Assembly (NCBI RefSeq): GCF_022458985.1
Contig: NC_061771.1
Coordinates: forward strand, 27,520,001 to 27,584,000
Origin: Mugil cephalus
Lineage: Eukaryota; Chordata; Actinopteri; Mugiliformes; Mugilidae
Direction of reading: 5' to 3'
Length of the DNA: 64,000 nt
Both the position numbers and the translations under genes were made by a program. The notes under the pieces were generated by a model. It had not been told where the DNA came from, searched no databases, and saw only the letters and a program-made list of their open reading frames with translations. Of this stretch, positions 12,210-25,300 are shown piece after piece (the first letter of the stretch is position 1; each line of letters begins with the position of its first letter).

Positions 12210-15200
12210 TCAGTCGCACATCTCCTCGGGCAGCTCGTGGGGGTTGAGGATGCCGGGCACAGACATCTGGAGCTTGTGTTTCTCCTCCTGCGCTTGGCGC
12301 AGAGCCGCCTCCCTCTCCTCCAAGAAAAGGTCCGTTGTGTCCTCGCCAGCGAACTCCTGCGGGACCACACAAGCAGAGGAGGTCGGGGCTTTAGAAAGCT
12401 TTTATGTTCAAACTGGCCGAGCCGACGTTTTCCCAGGGGAGTTCCCAGGAGTTAAAAATGAGTCCAGGTGACGGGATTCTGCTATTTCTCTATGATCACA
12501 GGAGCCAGGTTCACGTTCAGACTCTATTCTCGTTCTGGTCGTTTCAGCTGTTTATATGTGAAGTGATCGACTCTGATCTGATGTTTACATGAACTTTTAA
12601 TCAGAACGTGTGACCGATCAAAGATGGAGGCCGTAGTAGTCATTGTTGTTTTTACAGTTTTATTATCGAAGCAAAGGTTTGATTCAGAACGTTGGTGGGC
12701 TCATTTCCACTTCTTTAAGTCTTTAAGGTTTTTTTGTAGCGGCTCTGAATTTGTTTCATGCTTCGGTTCGATCCAGGCTTCAATTAATTTTTGATGGACC
12801 TTTTTAAAAACGGTTCAATATTTCTATTTTTCTCTCCGTCTGAGCGTCTGGTTCTTTCAGAGCTGTTGTGTCCAGTTGAGGAAACGTCAATCGAACGTCA
12901 CTGCACATTTACGTGCAGACTGAACGGAGCCGATTCTCCATTAACATGACTTTCGATCGGTTTGGGAAAAGGAATATTTTAGCCTGTGAAGCTGTTTATT
13001 CTGACTGAGCTGTTTATTTGAAGCATTTTCATTCGGTTTGAGCTTCTAAACCGATTGTTAATCGTAATATTTGGCTCCATATGAACACTTATTGTAAATA
13101 AAGATCGACTGATCGGGTCGATATTATATTTTATATTTTCCCAGACATCCACATGCAGCCCTGTGCTGCTGGAGATGCTAGGATAACTAAATCAGGATAG
13201 CTTAATAGTACTATGCTAAAAACCTTAACGGAGTCAGTAATGGCTAAAGATAGAATAACGCTAGGATAACTAGCTTAAATAGTGCTATGCTAATCACTTT
13301 AACGAGTCAGTAATAGCTAAAGATAGCATAACGCTAGGATAACTAGCTTAAATAGTACCATGCTAATCACTTTAACAGAGTCAGTAATAGCTAAAGATAG
13401 CATAACGCTAGGATAACTAGCTTAAATAGTGCCATGCTAATCACTTTAACGAGTCAGTAATAGCTAAAGATAGCATAACGCTAGGATAACTAGCTTAAAT
13501 AGTACCATGCTAATCACTTTAACGAGTCAGCAATGGCTAAAGATAGCATAACGCAAGGATAACTAGCTTAAATAGTACCATGCTAATCACTTTAACGAGT
13601 CAGTAATAGCTAAAGATAGCATAACGCTAGGATAACTAGCTTAAATAGTGCTATGCTAATCACTTTAACGAGTCAGTAATAGCTAAAGATAGCATAACGC
13701 TAGGATAACTAGCTTAAATAGTACCATGCTAATCACTTTAACGAGTCAGCAATGGCTAAAGATAGCATAACGCTAGGATAACTAGCTTAAATAGTACCAT
13801 GCTAATCACTTTAACGAGTCAGCAATGGCTAAAGATAGCATAACGCTAGGATAACTAGCTTAAATAGTACCATGCTAATCACTTTAACGAGTCAGTAATG
13901 GCTTAAGATAGCATACGCTGGATAACAGCTTAAATATGCTATGCTATCACTTTAACGAGTCAGTAATAGCTAAAGATAGCGTAACGCTAGGATAACTAGC
14001 TTAAATAGTGCCATGCTAATCACTTTAACGAGTCAGTAATAGCTAAAGATAGCATAACGCTAGGATAACTAGCTTAAATAGTGCCATGCTAATCACTTTA
14101 ACGAGTCAGTAATAGCTAAAGATAGCATAACGCTAGGATAACTAGCTTAAATAGTGCTATGCTAATCACTTTAATGAGTTAGTAATAGCTAAAGATAGCA
14201 TAACGCTAGGATAACTAGCTTAAATAGTGCTATGCTAATCACTTTAACGAGTCAGTAACATTACGGTGCCTCAAAGTAATATGACGCTCACTCAGGCAGC
14301 TTCATGCTACCAGGCTAGATAACAGAGCTAACTAGCGTAACGGTATCAGCATAAACCAGTATATTTATTTTCAGCAGCGCAATGATGTTTGTTTTTTTTT
14401 ATTTTGGCGCTGGGGAGGAAAGAGTCTTTCAGGTCGAAGTTCATATTTATAGCTGGTAGCTGAACGCTAACCTGCTGGTCGGCTCATATTTGTGTTTAGT
14501 CTGAGATCTCGACACAAGGGACTGAAACATCTATACAAGTATGTGATTAAATGGGAAGAAGAACACAGGGCTCCTCTTCATCTGGTCACTCACCTTGATC
14601 TGAACCAGGAAGTCCCTCAGATGCTCCTTAAAGGCCGGGATGTCCTGATTCAGGCTGAACAAACCTGTGACGAACACCTTCACCTGGGCACTGGACACAC
14701 AAAAAAAAAAAAAAAAGAACGACATCCAATCAGCACAAGCATGTAGACCAGAGGCGTCAAACTCATTTCAGTTCAGGGGGCCACATACAGCCCAATTTGA
14801 CCTCAAGGGGGCGGAGCCAGTTACCCAATAGTTTATTACCTGGTAAATAACGACAACTCCAAATGTTTCCCTTTGCTTTAGTGCAAAAAAAGTACAGCTA
14901 CATGTAATGAACAACTGTGAAATTTCTTATTTTGTCAAAAATTTTCAGCTAATATCTTCAGTGTAATTTTTGCAAATTAATCCCACGGGGCCAGATTGGA
15001 CGCTCTGGCGGGCCAAGTTTTGGCCCCCGGGCCTCATGTTTGACACCCCTGATGTAGACGGACACACACAGAACGACAGAAACATCACCTCTCCGATCAT
15101 TTCATAACGATGCTTTACTTCATACGTGGGTGAGATTCTCTAAACTCGTGTCAAACCCGACCTCCTCATCATAAGTGTGTTATAGAAGAACGCGCTGTTG

Positions 15201-18200
15201 CTTTTGAAGAGAAACCTGGTTTGTGCGTCACAGCTGCAGAGATACTCACTCCTGGAGGTGGGGGAAGGCCGTCTTCAGCAGGTTGGCGATGTACTCCTGC
15301 ACGTGGGCCTGGTTGTTGGCGGGGCTGGCGGCGCTCAGAGCCACGCTCACCTTCCCCTCCTCCACCAGGTTGAACATGTAGGCCAGGATGGTGGCGTGCA
15401 TGGTCAGACCTGCACAGCAGGAACAAGGTCACAGCGTAAGGAGCCATGTCACCAGATAGTTGATAAATCCAGGGACGTATTACATGAAACAAACAGTTGC
15501 TATTACACCAGATGTGTTGTGGAACATATAAGAGGAGTCGCCTTTAATACTGAACCGTGTGGACTTTAAATACACCTGAAGAACTTTCTACCAGCACAGA
15601 AACAGTTTACAGTTTATCCTGTGGGACATCTCTTTAATCATTTTGGGTTTATTTTTAAATTAATTTTGAACTTTAGTTTCTCATTAATAAAGAAACGGTC
15701 CTATTGACTCAAACAGCTCAACAGGAAAAATACTGATCTTTGAGTTTCTTGAGTAAAACTGAATGACTTGGACTTTATGTTGGTTTGTTGTGCAGCAGTT
15801 TTCTATCTTTGAATGGTCATTTTTATTTATAAAAGTCCTTTGCACTTAAAAAAAAATATATAATAAGTATGTGTTTATTTTTTGTTTGCTTGTTCGAACC
15901 CTTTGTTGCTGAAGAGCAGATTCTTTATTCGTGCATTTGAGCTAGAAATAAACAGAGACACTGATGAACTTTGGTTGGCTCATTTTTTTTTCCTATACTT
16001 TTGCAATAAATTAATTTCATCTTTCAGTTTTCAACGTATTCCTCAATTAACTCTCTGAAAAATATTTCATTTCCATTTTAGAAAGAAAGAATATTACAAG
16101 TGTTCACAATCAGACAAAGATGCATAAACACATTATGCATATGTTGATTCAATGATTATTATTTTATTTGGTCTATGCTTTAATTTAAGAGTAAAATGAG
16201 ACATTAAACTGCTGCATTTCAATAAAAAAAGGAAGAAATATCAGAGTTCGTGTACGTGATGTGTGTCTGAACATGTTAGAAATGATAATAAACACATTTA
16301 ATTTGGGGGAAAACAGAGTTAAATAAGCGCAGTGTCCACGGGGCCGGTGTGTTTACCTGCAGTGTGAGACGTGTCGGTGACCACGGAGAAGATGTGCTGC
16401 AGGATGTCACAGAAGTAGGTCTGGTAGAAACTCTGCGCCGCTGCTTCCTCTGCAGACACGTTCTGCAGGAGCGTGAACAGGATCTGGAGACCTGCAGGAG
16501 AAAACCACAAAACAACACAATAATGAGGGCTTTAAACACAAGGTTCCTGCAGGTCGGACTTTTTAAATCAGAGACAGAGAATTACTTTCAAAATAACAAA
16601 ACGTATCGACATTAAATATCAACCTGATCCCTGCTCCACTAACGTAAAAGCCTTCACACCCAGGCTGCACAGTTTAAGTGTCGTCCTAAACAAAAGGTTT
16701 GTTCTGCACACGGTTCGTTCAAACCAGCGTGATTAAATTTCTCAAGTTGACAACAAGGTTCATGTAAGAGAAGAAGCGTCGAATCCCAAAGGCGACTAAA
16801 ATCCATCCAACGCTACGGTGCAGCAACACATTCAGAACCAGGCTGAGTCACGTTTGTAGCTTTATTTACTGTTAATAGTTATATTTCATAAGAACTAAAT
16901 GGATCTAACTGTGAATGCCACCAAAAAAAAAACGTAAAAAGAACGTAATTCAAAACCTACAATGCAAAATATGCTCGTAATTTCTCAGGCCTTTAATTGG
17001 GACTATCAGGTTTTAAGACTCGTCTTGGCTACGACTTCATTCTTAGACGTATCTGATGATTAATCGTGTAAGAGGAGCTGAGGTGGGTTCAGACCTGTGT
17101 CGGCCACGTTCCTCATCGTGTGCTTGAAGGCCCAGATGATGGAGTCCAGGATGAGCTTGAACTGAGCCGGGGCGATGGATAAGAAAGCCGGGAAGCACTG
17201 GGACGTGGCGGCTTGCAGAAGGTAGAAGAAGTGTGTCCTGTGTTCTGGGAACTCTTCAAAGTCCTGACGACACGAGGAGGAAAAGCAAGAGGCAGTTAGA
17301 ACGAGTCACTTAACCTCGTCTCGTCTTCCTCTTCATCCCGGTTCCCGGGGCCCAGACTCACCTTGTTGATCATGTTCAAAGTGCACTCGAAGACGGCGTC
17401 GAAGATCTTGGGGATTTCGCCCGTGATGTGGACGCCCAGCTTGTTGACGATGGTTGCCATGGTGCTGAGGACCTCGGGCTCCCTGGCGGCCGGGACGTTT
17501 CTCTGATAGTCGATGAGCACGGCCTCCAGCAGGGGGGGCACGAAGTTCTCTCCCACCTGGAATAAAACAACAAAAATAAAAAAATTAAATCACGTTCAGG
17601 GCAAATTTAGAAGAAGATTCCAGATGTTTGTTGTCATATACTCAGTAAAAAACCATACTATGATCTAATGATTGAAAATATTGAATCACATTAAATACAG
17701 ATAATTGTTATTTAATTTCTAAGTCACACATGAAGTAGATGTGATTCAGGGTCATTTTTACTGCAGCTGTGACAACTTCCAGTTCACATTTAGCCTATTT
17801 TAAATTTAAGCTGCTCCATAGAGACGTTTTACTGGTTGTTATTATTTATTCACACACATTAAAACACGTTTTAAACCGTCTTCTATCACAGCACAGAGAG
17901 AGGAGGAGGCCGGTCTCACCATCTGAGGGTCATTGGAGCGACTGACCCAGCCTGAGATCAGCTTCAGTGTCTCTCTCTTCACCGTCCTCATGCTCCTGAT
18001 CAGAGGCTGCTTCGTCACCATCTCCCCTGTAGACGAGGAGCAACAACGAGTGTAACAAGAGAGTGTCACTAACGTCCAACTATGAAGGTTTGTGGGTTTA
18101 ACTGCACATCAGGACGCTTCAATATAACAATACAACGAATGCCCTTTTTAAATAAAAGTAGCTGCACGATGAATCAGATTTTAACTGTGAACACGGTTAA

Positions 18201-19579
18201 ATGAACCTGATCGTCTGTGGTGTTTCCATTTAAAAGGCTGCAGATCTAATCGAGCAGTGTCTCATCCACCAGGAGACCAACGCATGGGTGAAGCTTCATT
18301 AAGCAGCGTAAATAACAACAGCCTGAAGTCTCTGAGTGGACTGATGAGAGAGTCGTCATGTGAAGAAGCTACGGCTCCAGTTAGAGAAGAGCAGCATCGT
18401 GGTGAAAGGAAACGTCGATCAGTGTTTGTGTTGTTGCCTTTTCTGTCTCAGCTGTGATTGTTTCCATTAGAACGGGAATGAGCTGCTCTTTGTGAGTTCA
18501 CTCTGTAATAACATTTATTCCCTGAGACCACGGGAGATTCTTTTTCTTTTTTTATATATATATATGATTAAGCATTTATTCTTATTTAAAGTTTCATTTT
18601 GCACTGAAACTTTTCACAGATTGTTTAGTTAAAAGTAGTTCAATAAAAATACAGATGTTTTCCCCAACATGATAAATAATGGTGATTAAATAATCATGCA
18701 GCTCTATGATCCTGATCTGTTTCACTCTTTTAGTAAATATAACATATTGTTCAGGTATTTCAGGTAACTGTTCATGAAATGTTTCATTGTGTTACTGGTG
18801 AGGCACCTTTAGATCAAACTGTTTCCGTGGCCCCTAAACTAAAACACCTCCGTCTGACAGTTAACGTCAACCTTTCTTAATTACGTTTGTTTTTAATAGT
18901 GAAAAAGTCTTAATATTTAGGACAAAACAAACACACACACAGACACACACACACACACGCACCGTTAGTCTGGACGGCCGAGGAGATGTTTTCACTCAAA
19001 CACTTGTAGACGTTGAGCATGTCCAGGTAGATCCGTCCCAGCTGGACGACGAAGGGGTGTCCCACGGCTTTACAGGCGCGGACGTTGGTCTTGAGGATGC
19101 TCCCCAGCTGACGCACCGTCTCCGCGTCCTTCAAAATGTCCACGTTCTGCAGCACAAAGTTACAGATGTTACATTAATATGTTTTGTTTATGACATGATG
19201 CTCTTTGCTTCGTCCACCTTTAAAATACTTTGGTCATTCTATCATTTTTAAACATATTTCAATGATGTGAATATGGTTCCTCCCTCAGTTCTCACCTGTG
19301 ACAGGTGGAAAGGACCAAATGCTGCTATAACGTGGCCCAAGACTTTCTTGTCTTACAAGTTTTAGTTTAGTTTTATTTATTTCGAACATTCAAAAGGGAA
19401 GAAAACGCAAATACAACTGAAGAAGAAACTAAAGACAGAAAAATACTTCAAATAAGCATTTAGTAACTTAAGTTACTGGTAATGTACAAAGGAGGAGTGA
19501 CCCCGATTATCTGGCCCCGCATTTAAAGTGCTTTCATATATACATATATATATACATATATATATATACATATATATAC

Positions 19580-19633
<54 letters not shown>

Positions 19634-22309
19634 GTATATACGTATACGTATATACATACGCGTATGCGTATACGCGTATACATGTATACACACGTACAGC
19701 GTATACACACGTACACCGTATACACACGTACACCGTATACAATATACATGTATACAATATACATGTATATACACACACATGTATACATACACACACATGT
19801 ATACATACACACACATGTATACATACACACACACATGTATACACACACACACACATGTATACACACACACACACATGTATACACACACACACACATGTAT
19901 ACACACACACACACATGTATACACACACACATGTATACACACACACATGTATACACACACACATGTGTATACACACATACATGTATACACACACATACAT
20001 GTATACACACACATACATGTATACACACATACATGTATACACACATACATGTATACACACATACATGTATACACACATACATGTATATATACACACATAC
20101 ATGTATATATACACACATACATGTATATATACAATATACATGTATATATACAATATACATGTATATATACAATATACATGTATATATACAATATACATGT
20201 ATACATACATACATGTATACATACATACATGTATACATACATACATGTATACATACAATATACATGTATACATACATACACATGTATACATACAATACAC
20301 ATGTATACATACATACACATGTATACATACATACACATGTATACATACATACATGTATACATACATACACATGTATACATACATACATGTATACATACAT
20401 ACATGTATACATACATACATGTATACAATATACATGTATACAATATACATGTATATATACATACATGTATACAATATACATGTATACAATATACATATAT
20501 ACATACATGTATATATACATACATGTATACAATATACATGTATACAATATACATGTATACAATATACATGTATACAATATACATGTATATATACATACAT
20601 GTATACAATATACATGTATACAATATACATGTATATATACATACATGTATACAATATACATGTATATATACATACATGTATACCATATACATGTATATAT
20701 ACATACATGTATACCATATACATGTATACATACATACATGTATACCATATACATGTATACATACATACATGTATACCATATACATGTATACATACATGTA
20801 TACCATATACATGTATACATACATGTATACCATATACATGTATACATACATGTATACCATATACATGTATACATACATGTATACCATATACATGTATACA
20901 TACATGTATACCATATACATGTATACCATATACATGTATACCATATACATGTATACCATATACATACACACCATATACATACACACCATATACATACACA
21001 CCATATACATACACACCATATACACGTATACACACATGTATAACATATACACGTATACACACATGTATAACATATACACGTATACACACATGTATAACAT
21101 ATACACGTATACACACATGTATAACATATACACGTATACACACATGTATAACATATACACGTATACACACATGTATAACATATACACGTATACACACATG
21201 TATAACATATACACGTATACACACATGTATAACATATACACGTATACACACATGTATATACACGTATACACACATGTATATACACGTATACACACGTATA
21301 CACACGTGTATATACACGTATACACACGTATACACACGTGTATATACACGTATACACACGTATACACACGTGTATATACACGTATACACACGTATACACA
21401 CGTGTATATACACGTATACACACGTGTATATACACGTATACACACATGTATATACACGTATACACACATGTATATACACGTATACACACATGTATATACA
21501 CGTATACACACATGTATATACACGTATACACACATGTATATACACGTATACACACATGTATATACACGTATACACATGTATATACACGTATACACATGTA
21601 TATACACGTATACACATGTATATACACGTATACACATGTATATACACGTATACACATGTATATACACGTATACACATGTATATACGTATATGTACACGTA
21701 TACACGTGTGTATACATGTGTATACGTGTATACACGTGTATACACGTGTATACACGTGTATATACGTGTATACGTATACACGTGTATACGTATACACGTG
21801 TATACGTATACACGTGTATACGTATACACGTGTATACACGTATACACGTGTATACGTATACACGTGTATACACGTATACACGTGTATACACGTATACACG
21901 TGTATACACGTATACACGTGTATACACGTATACACGTGTATACACGTATACACGTGTATACACGTATACACATGTATACACACGTGTATACGTGTACATA
22001 TACGTATATACATGTGTATACACGTATATACGTGTACATATACGTATATACATGTGTATACACGTATATACATGTGTATACACGTATATACGTGTATACA
22101 TGTATATACGTGTATACATGTATATACGGTATATGTTATACCATATACATGTATATGTGTATACATGTACATGCTTAATGTTTTAATTAATGTTTCTTAT
22201 TGATTGTTTTACATCTACTTTATTTTTATTTCATTGGTATTTGCTCTCATTTTTTGTACTTGTTAAGCACTTTGTGATTTGTTTATCTGTGAAATAAAGT
22301 TTATTATCA

Positions 22310-22346
<37 letters not shown>

Positions 22347-25300
22347 CTCCTCTGCGTTGCTCTCACCTTGGTTGCCTGCTGGATGATGCTGTCCCACACC
22401 TGATTAGGCAGCAGCATGTACTTCTCTATCAAAAGCTCCTGAACGGCCTGGTCGGTCTGAGCTCCGATCATGTAGCCCACGGCCTCGTAAAACGTGTGCA
22501 CCTGCAGACAAAGACAAGGTTTAACCCCCGACTCACTGTCGAATATACAGATGCGTCTGCTAAACCCTAAAACCAGGTTCTGGGGAAACTGACGGGACTC
22601 ACCTGCTGAGGCTGCAGGTCACAGATGATGGTGTTGATGTTGTTGAGGATCTCGTCGATGAACGGCATCACCTCTCCCACCTGGACCTGGACGAAGTGAC
22701 GGCGGCACTTCTGGGCGATCTTGATGAAGGTGTCACACGCCATGTCCTGCACGCCGTCGTGTGTCTCTGTGTGGGGACGGAGAGGAGGACAGCGAATCAG
22801 GACGAGACTCGTCGACCGCGGAGCCTCAATGAAGCGGCGCCGACTCATCGGACGCGTTTCTCACCGTGCATGAACTCAAAGAGCTTGTTGACGACGGTCT
22901 TGAGGAACTTCCAGTGGGCGCGAAGGAACCGCGGATACTGGCCCACGATGTACATGATGTTCGACGCTATTATGGCCTTGTTGTCTTTGCCTCTTTTCTG
23001 CTCACACAAGCCGAGAAGGTCCTGCGAACACATTCAAACTGTGAGCTCACGTCACCGTCTCGTCGCCGACACGTTCTGTCACAGCACGGAAAACGTCCGC
23101 CATCTCTACCTTGATGACGGTCACGAGGAACCTCTTCTCGTCCTCCTCGTGCATCGCGCCGCTGATGGAGCCGATGGCCCAGCACAGCATGTTCAGGTTC
23201 CTCCACGACCACTCGGTGCCGTTCACCTGGTTGTGCAGCTTCTCCGTCATGATGCGTTCAGTGTCGGCGTAGTCAAGATGCGTCAGGTAAACTACACGCA
23301 GGGAGAGAGGAGGGAATAACTGGATATAGCTCAGGACGACAACACAGATCGACCAACAAACTTATTAGTTGTTGCCATCATGACTGAAACTGTCTTGTTT
23401 CTCTGTCTCTGTAGGAGCAGTAGTGATGAAAGCAGGAGTTACTCTGAGATACTGAAACGACTCAGTCACTTGATCGATACAAGAGTAACCCACAGTTCGA
23501 CCAAACATGCACACGACCGTATTTCTATTTTTTTTTTCATGCATAATCAGATGTTCGCAACATTTTCTACTGGTTGAGAGAGGAATTAATGCAGCAGATC
23601 GACTCAGGATGGACTGTTTTACTGTGACCATGAGTAAATATTGCAGAATGACTCCACACTAGCAGTAAAACAGGTTTGCACGGCCCCGCGTTAGAATCAA
23701 GCGTCTTTATTATCATTATGAGAACATAAAAGATTCCCGACTTAAAGGCAAACATATGATACACAGACACTTAAAATATCAACACCCTAAGAAAAAGGAA
23801 ACATTTACAGAGAAATGTAAATCATGTTTATATCCCATTAGATGAAAGGTTGTGACTGTCTTCCAGTTATGCTCTGATTCATAGAGTCTTGATATTCAGA
23901 GACGTGCTGGTGGTTAAGGTGGAGGAGCAAACTACTCTCAGTGACAATGCACCGTGCGTTTTTAAAAGCATGACCATTGAAAACGGTCCCGTCTGAACCA
24001 GTCACATGAGCCGTTAAACCACAGACCACAAGGGCTGTGACTGGTCCTCTCAGTAGTAGCATGTTTCTGCTTTAGTGTTTTCATCCGTTTCTCCATCTCA
24101 GCAATTTTTTTTTAATCGAGTGTTTTGGATCAATAAAGAATATGTGAAGTTAACTCAGAGACATTTGTACGACTCAACGTTCAGGGAAAGTTTCAGTCGC
24201 CATCGTTGAAAGTGAAGCAGGAAGTAGAAACAAATGAACTCCAGAGTGTTTAGGTGGAGTTGGTACAAGGCTGTATGCTACCTTCAAAAGGCATTTGTGT
24301 GCATTTCCTGCAGTATTAAAATATAATATTATATATTTATAAGTAGAGGCACCGTCAACCAGACACGTTAATGCTACAAGATGAACTTCACAATAAAAGA
24401 GACGGTTTTAAAGGATCTCAAACTGAAGCGTGAGCTTCACCAACTCACCCAGAGTCTCCCTCATGTTCTTGTACAGGTTGATGGCGTCCGTGTCCTTCAT
24501 GAACTCCCTGACCACCTCCCCCTGGTCGTTCTCCACCACCAGCACCTCCTCGGGCTTCGCCATGCGGCTCACCATCAGCAGACGCACCTGCACGAAGACG
24601 TCGGAGGAAGCGACAAGATGTCAACGAAAGGCGAAAGGATCGTTCGTGACCGTATGAAAAGGATAAACAGGTCGTAACTGCACCTGGGACAGAACTGGCA
24701 GGTAGAGGTGTCGGCGCGGGGGGACGTCAGAGAGCAGCGGGGTGCTGGACGTGGAGAAGGGGCTCTCCCTGTACAGCTCTGCCGCCAGGTGATTCCAGTA
24801 CTCCAGACAAATCTTAAAGATCTCCGTCTCCTCCACCTCCGACACCAGCAGCATGTAGTGCAGCGCCTGGACACAGGACACAGGACACAGGACACAGGAC
24901 ACAGGGCGGTGACGTCACAGGATATAACACAATATAACAGATTTAACCTCTTATCCATAGGTTCGTTTTAGAGAAGGAGACTGTGTTAAAGTCAGGATGA
25001 CGTCTTCAAGAGTCTGACAGGAGCTTGAACTAGAGCTTGTTTGATGGAGGTAATGTTGATTAAACTTGACCATATACACTGATCAGGCATAACATTATGA
25101 CCACCTTCCTGATATTGTGTACGTTTCCCTTGCGACTCATCTAGAGGATGGATGTGGGTCTTCTGAGGTGTCTGGTAACACAATGTTGTTAGTGGGGGCT
25201 TTGAGGGGAGGGGGCGTCTGTGGATCATCCCACAAATACTTGATCAGTTTGGGATCTAGTGAATCCAGAGGCCAAGTCAATACCTTGTGCTGCTCTTCAT

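Noticed and set aside
19473..22203. Open frames of 846-899 codons on both strands
   Set aside because: They follow from the alternating TA/CA/CG repeat, which has no stop codon in any frame and is nearly self-complementary. The predicted Tyr/Cys/Val/His/Ile-only peptides are artefacts.
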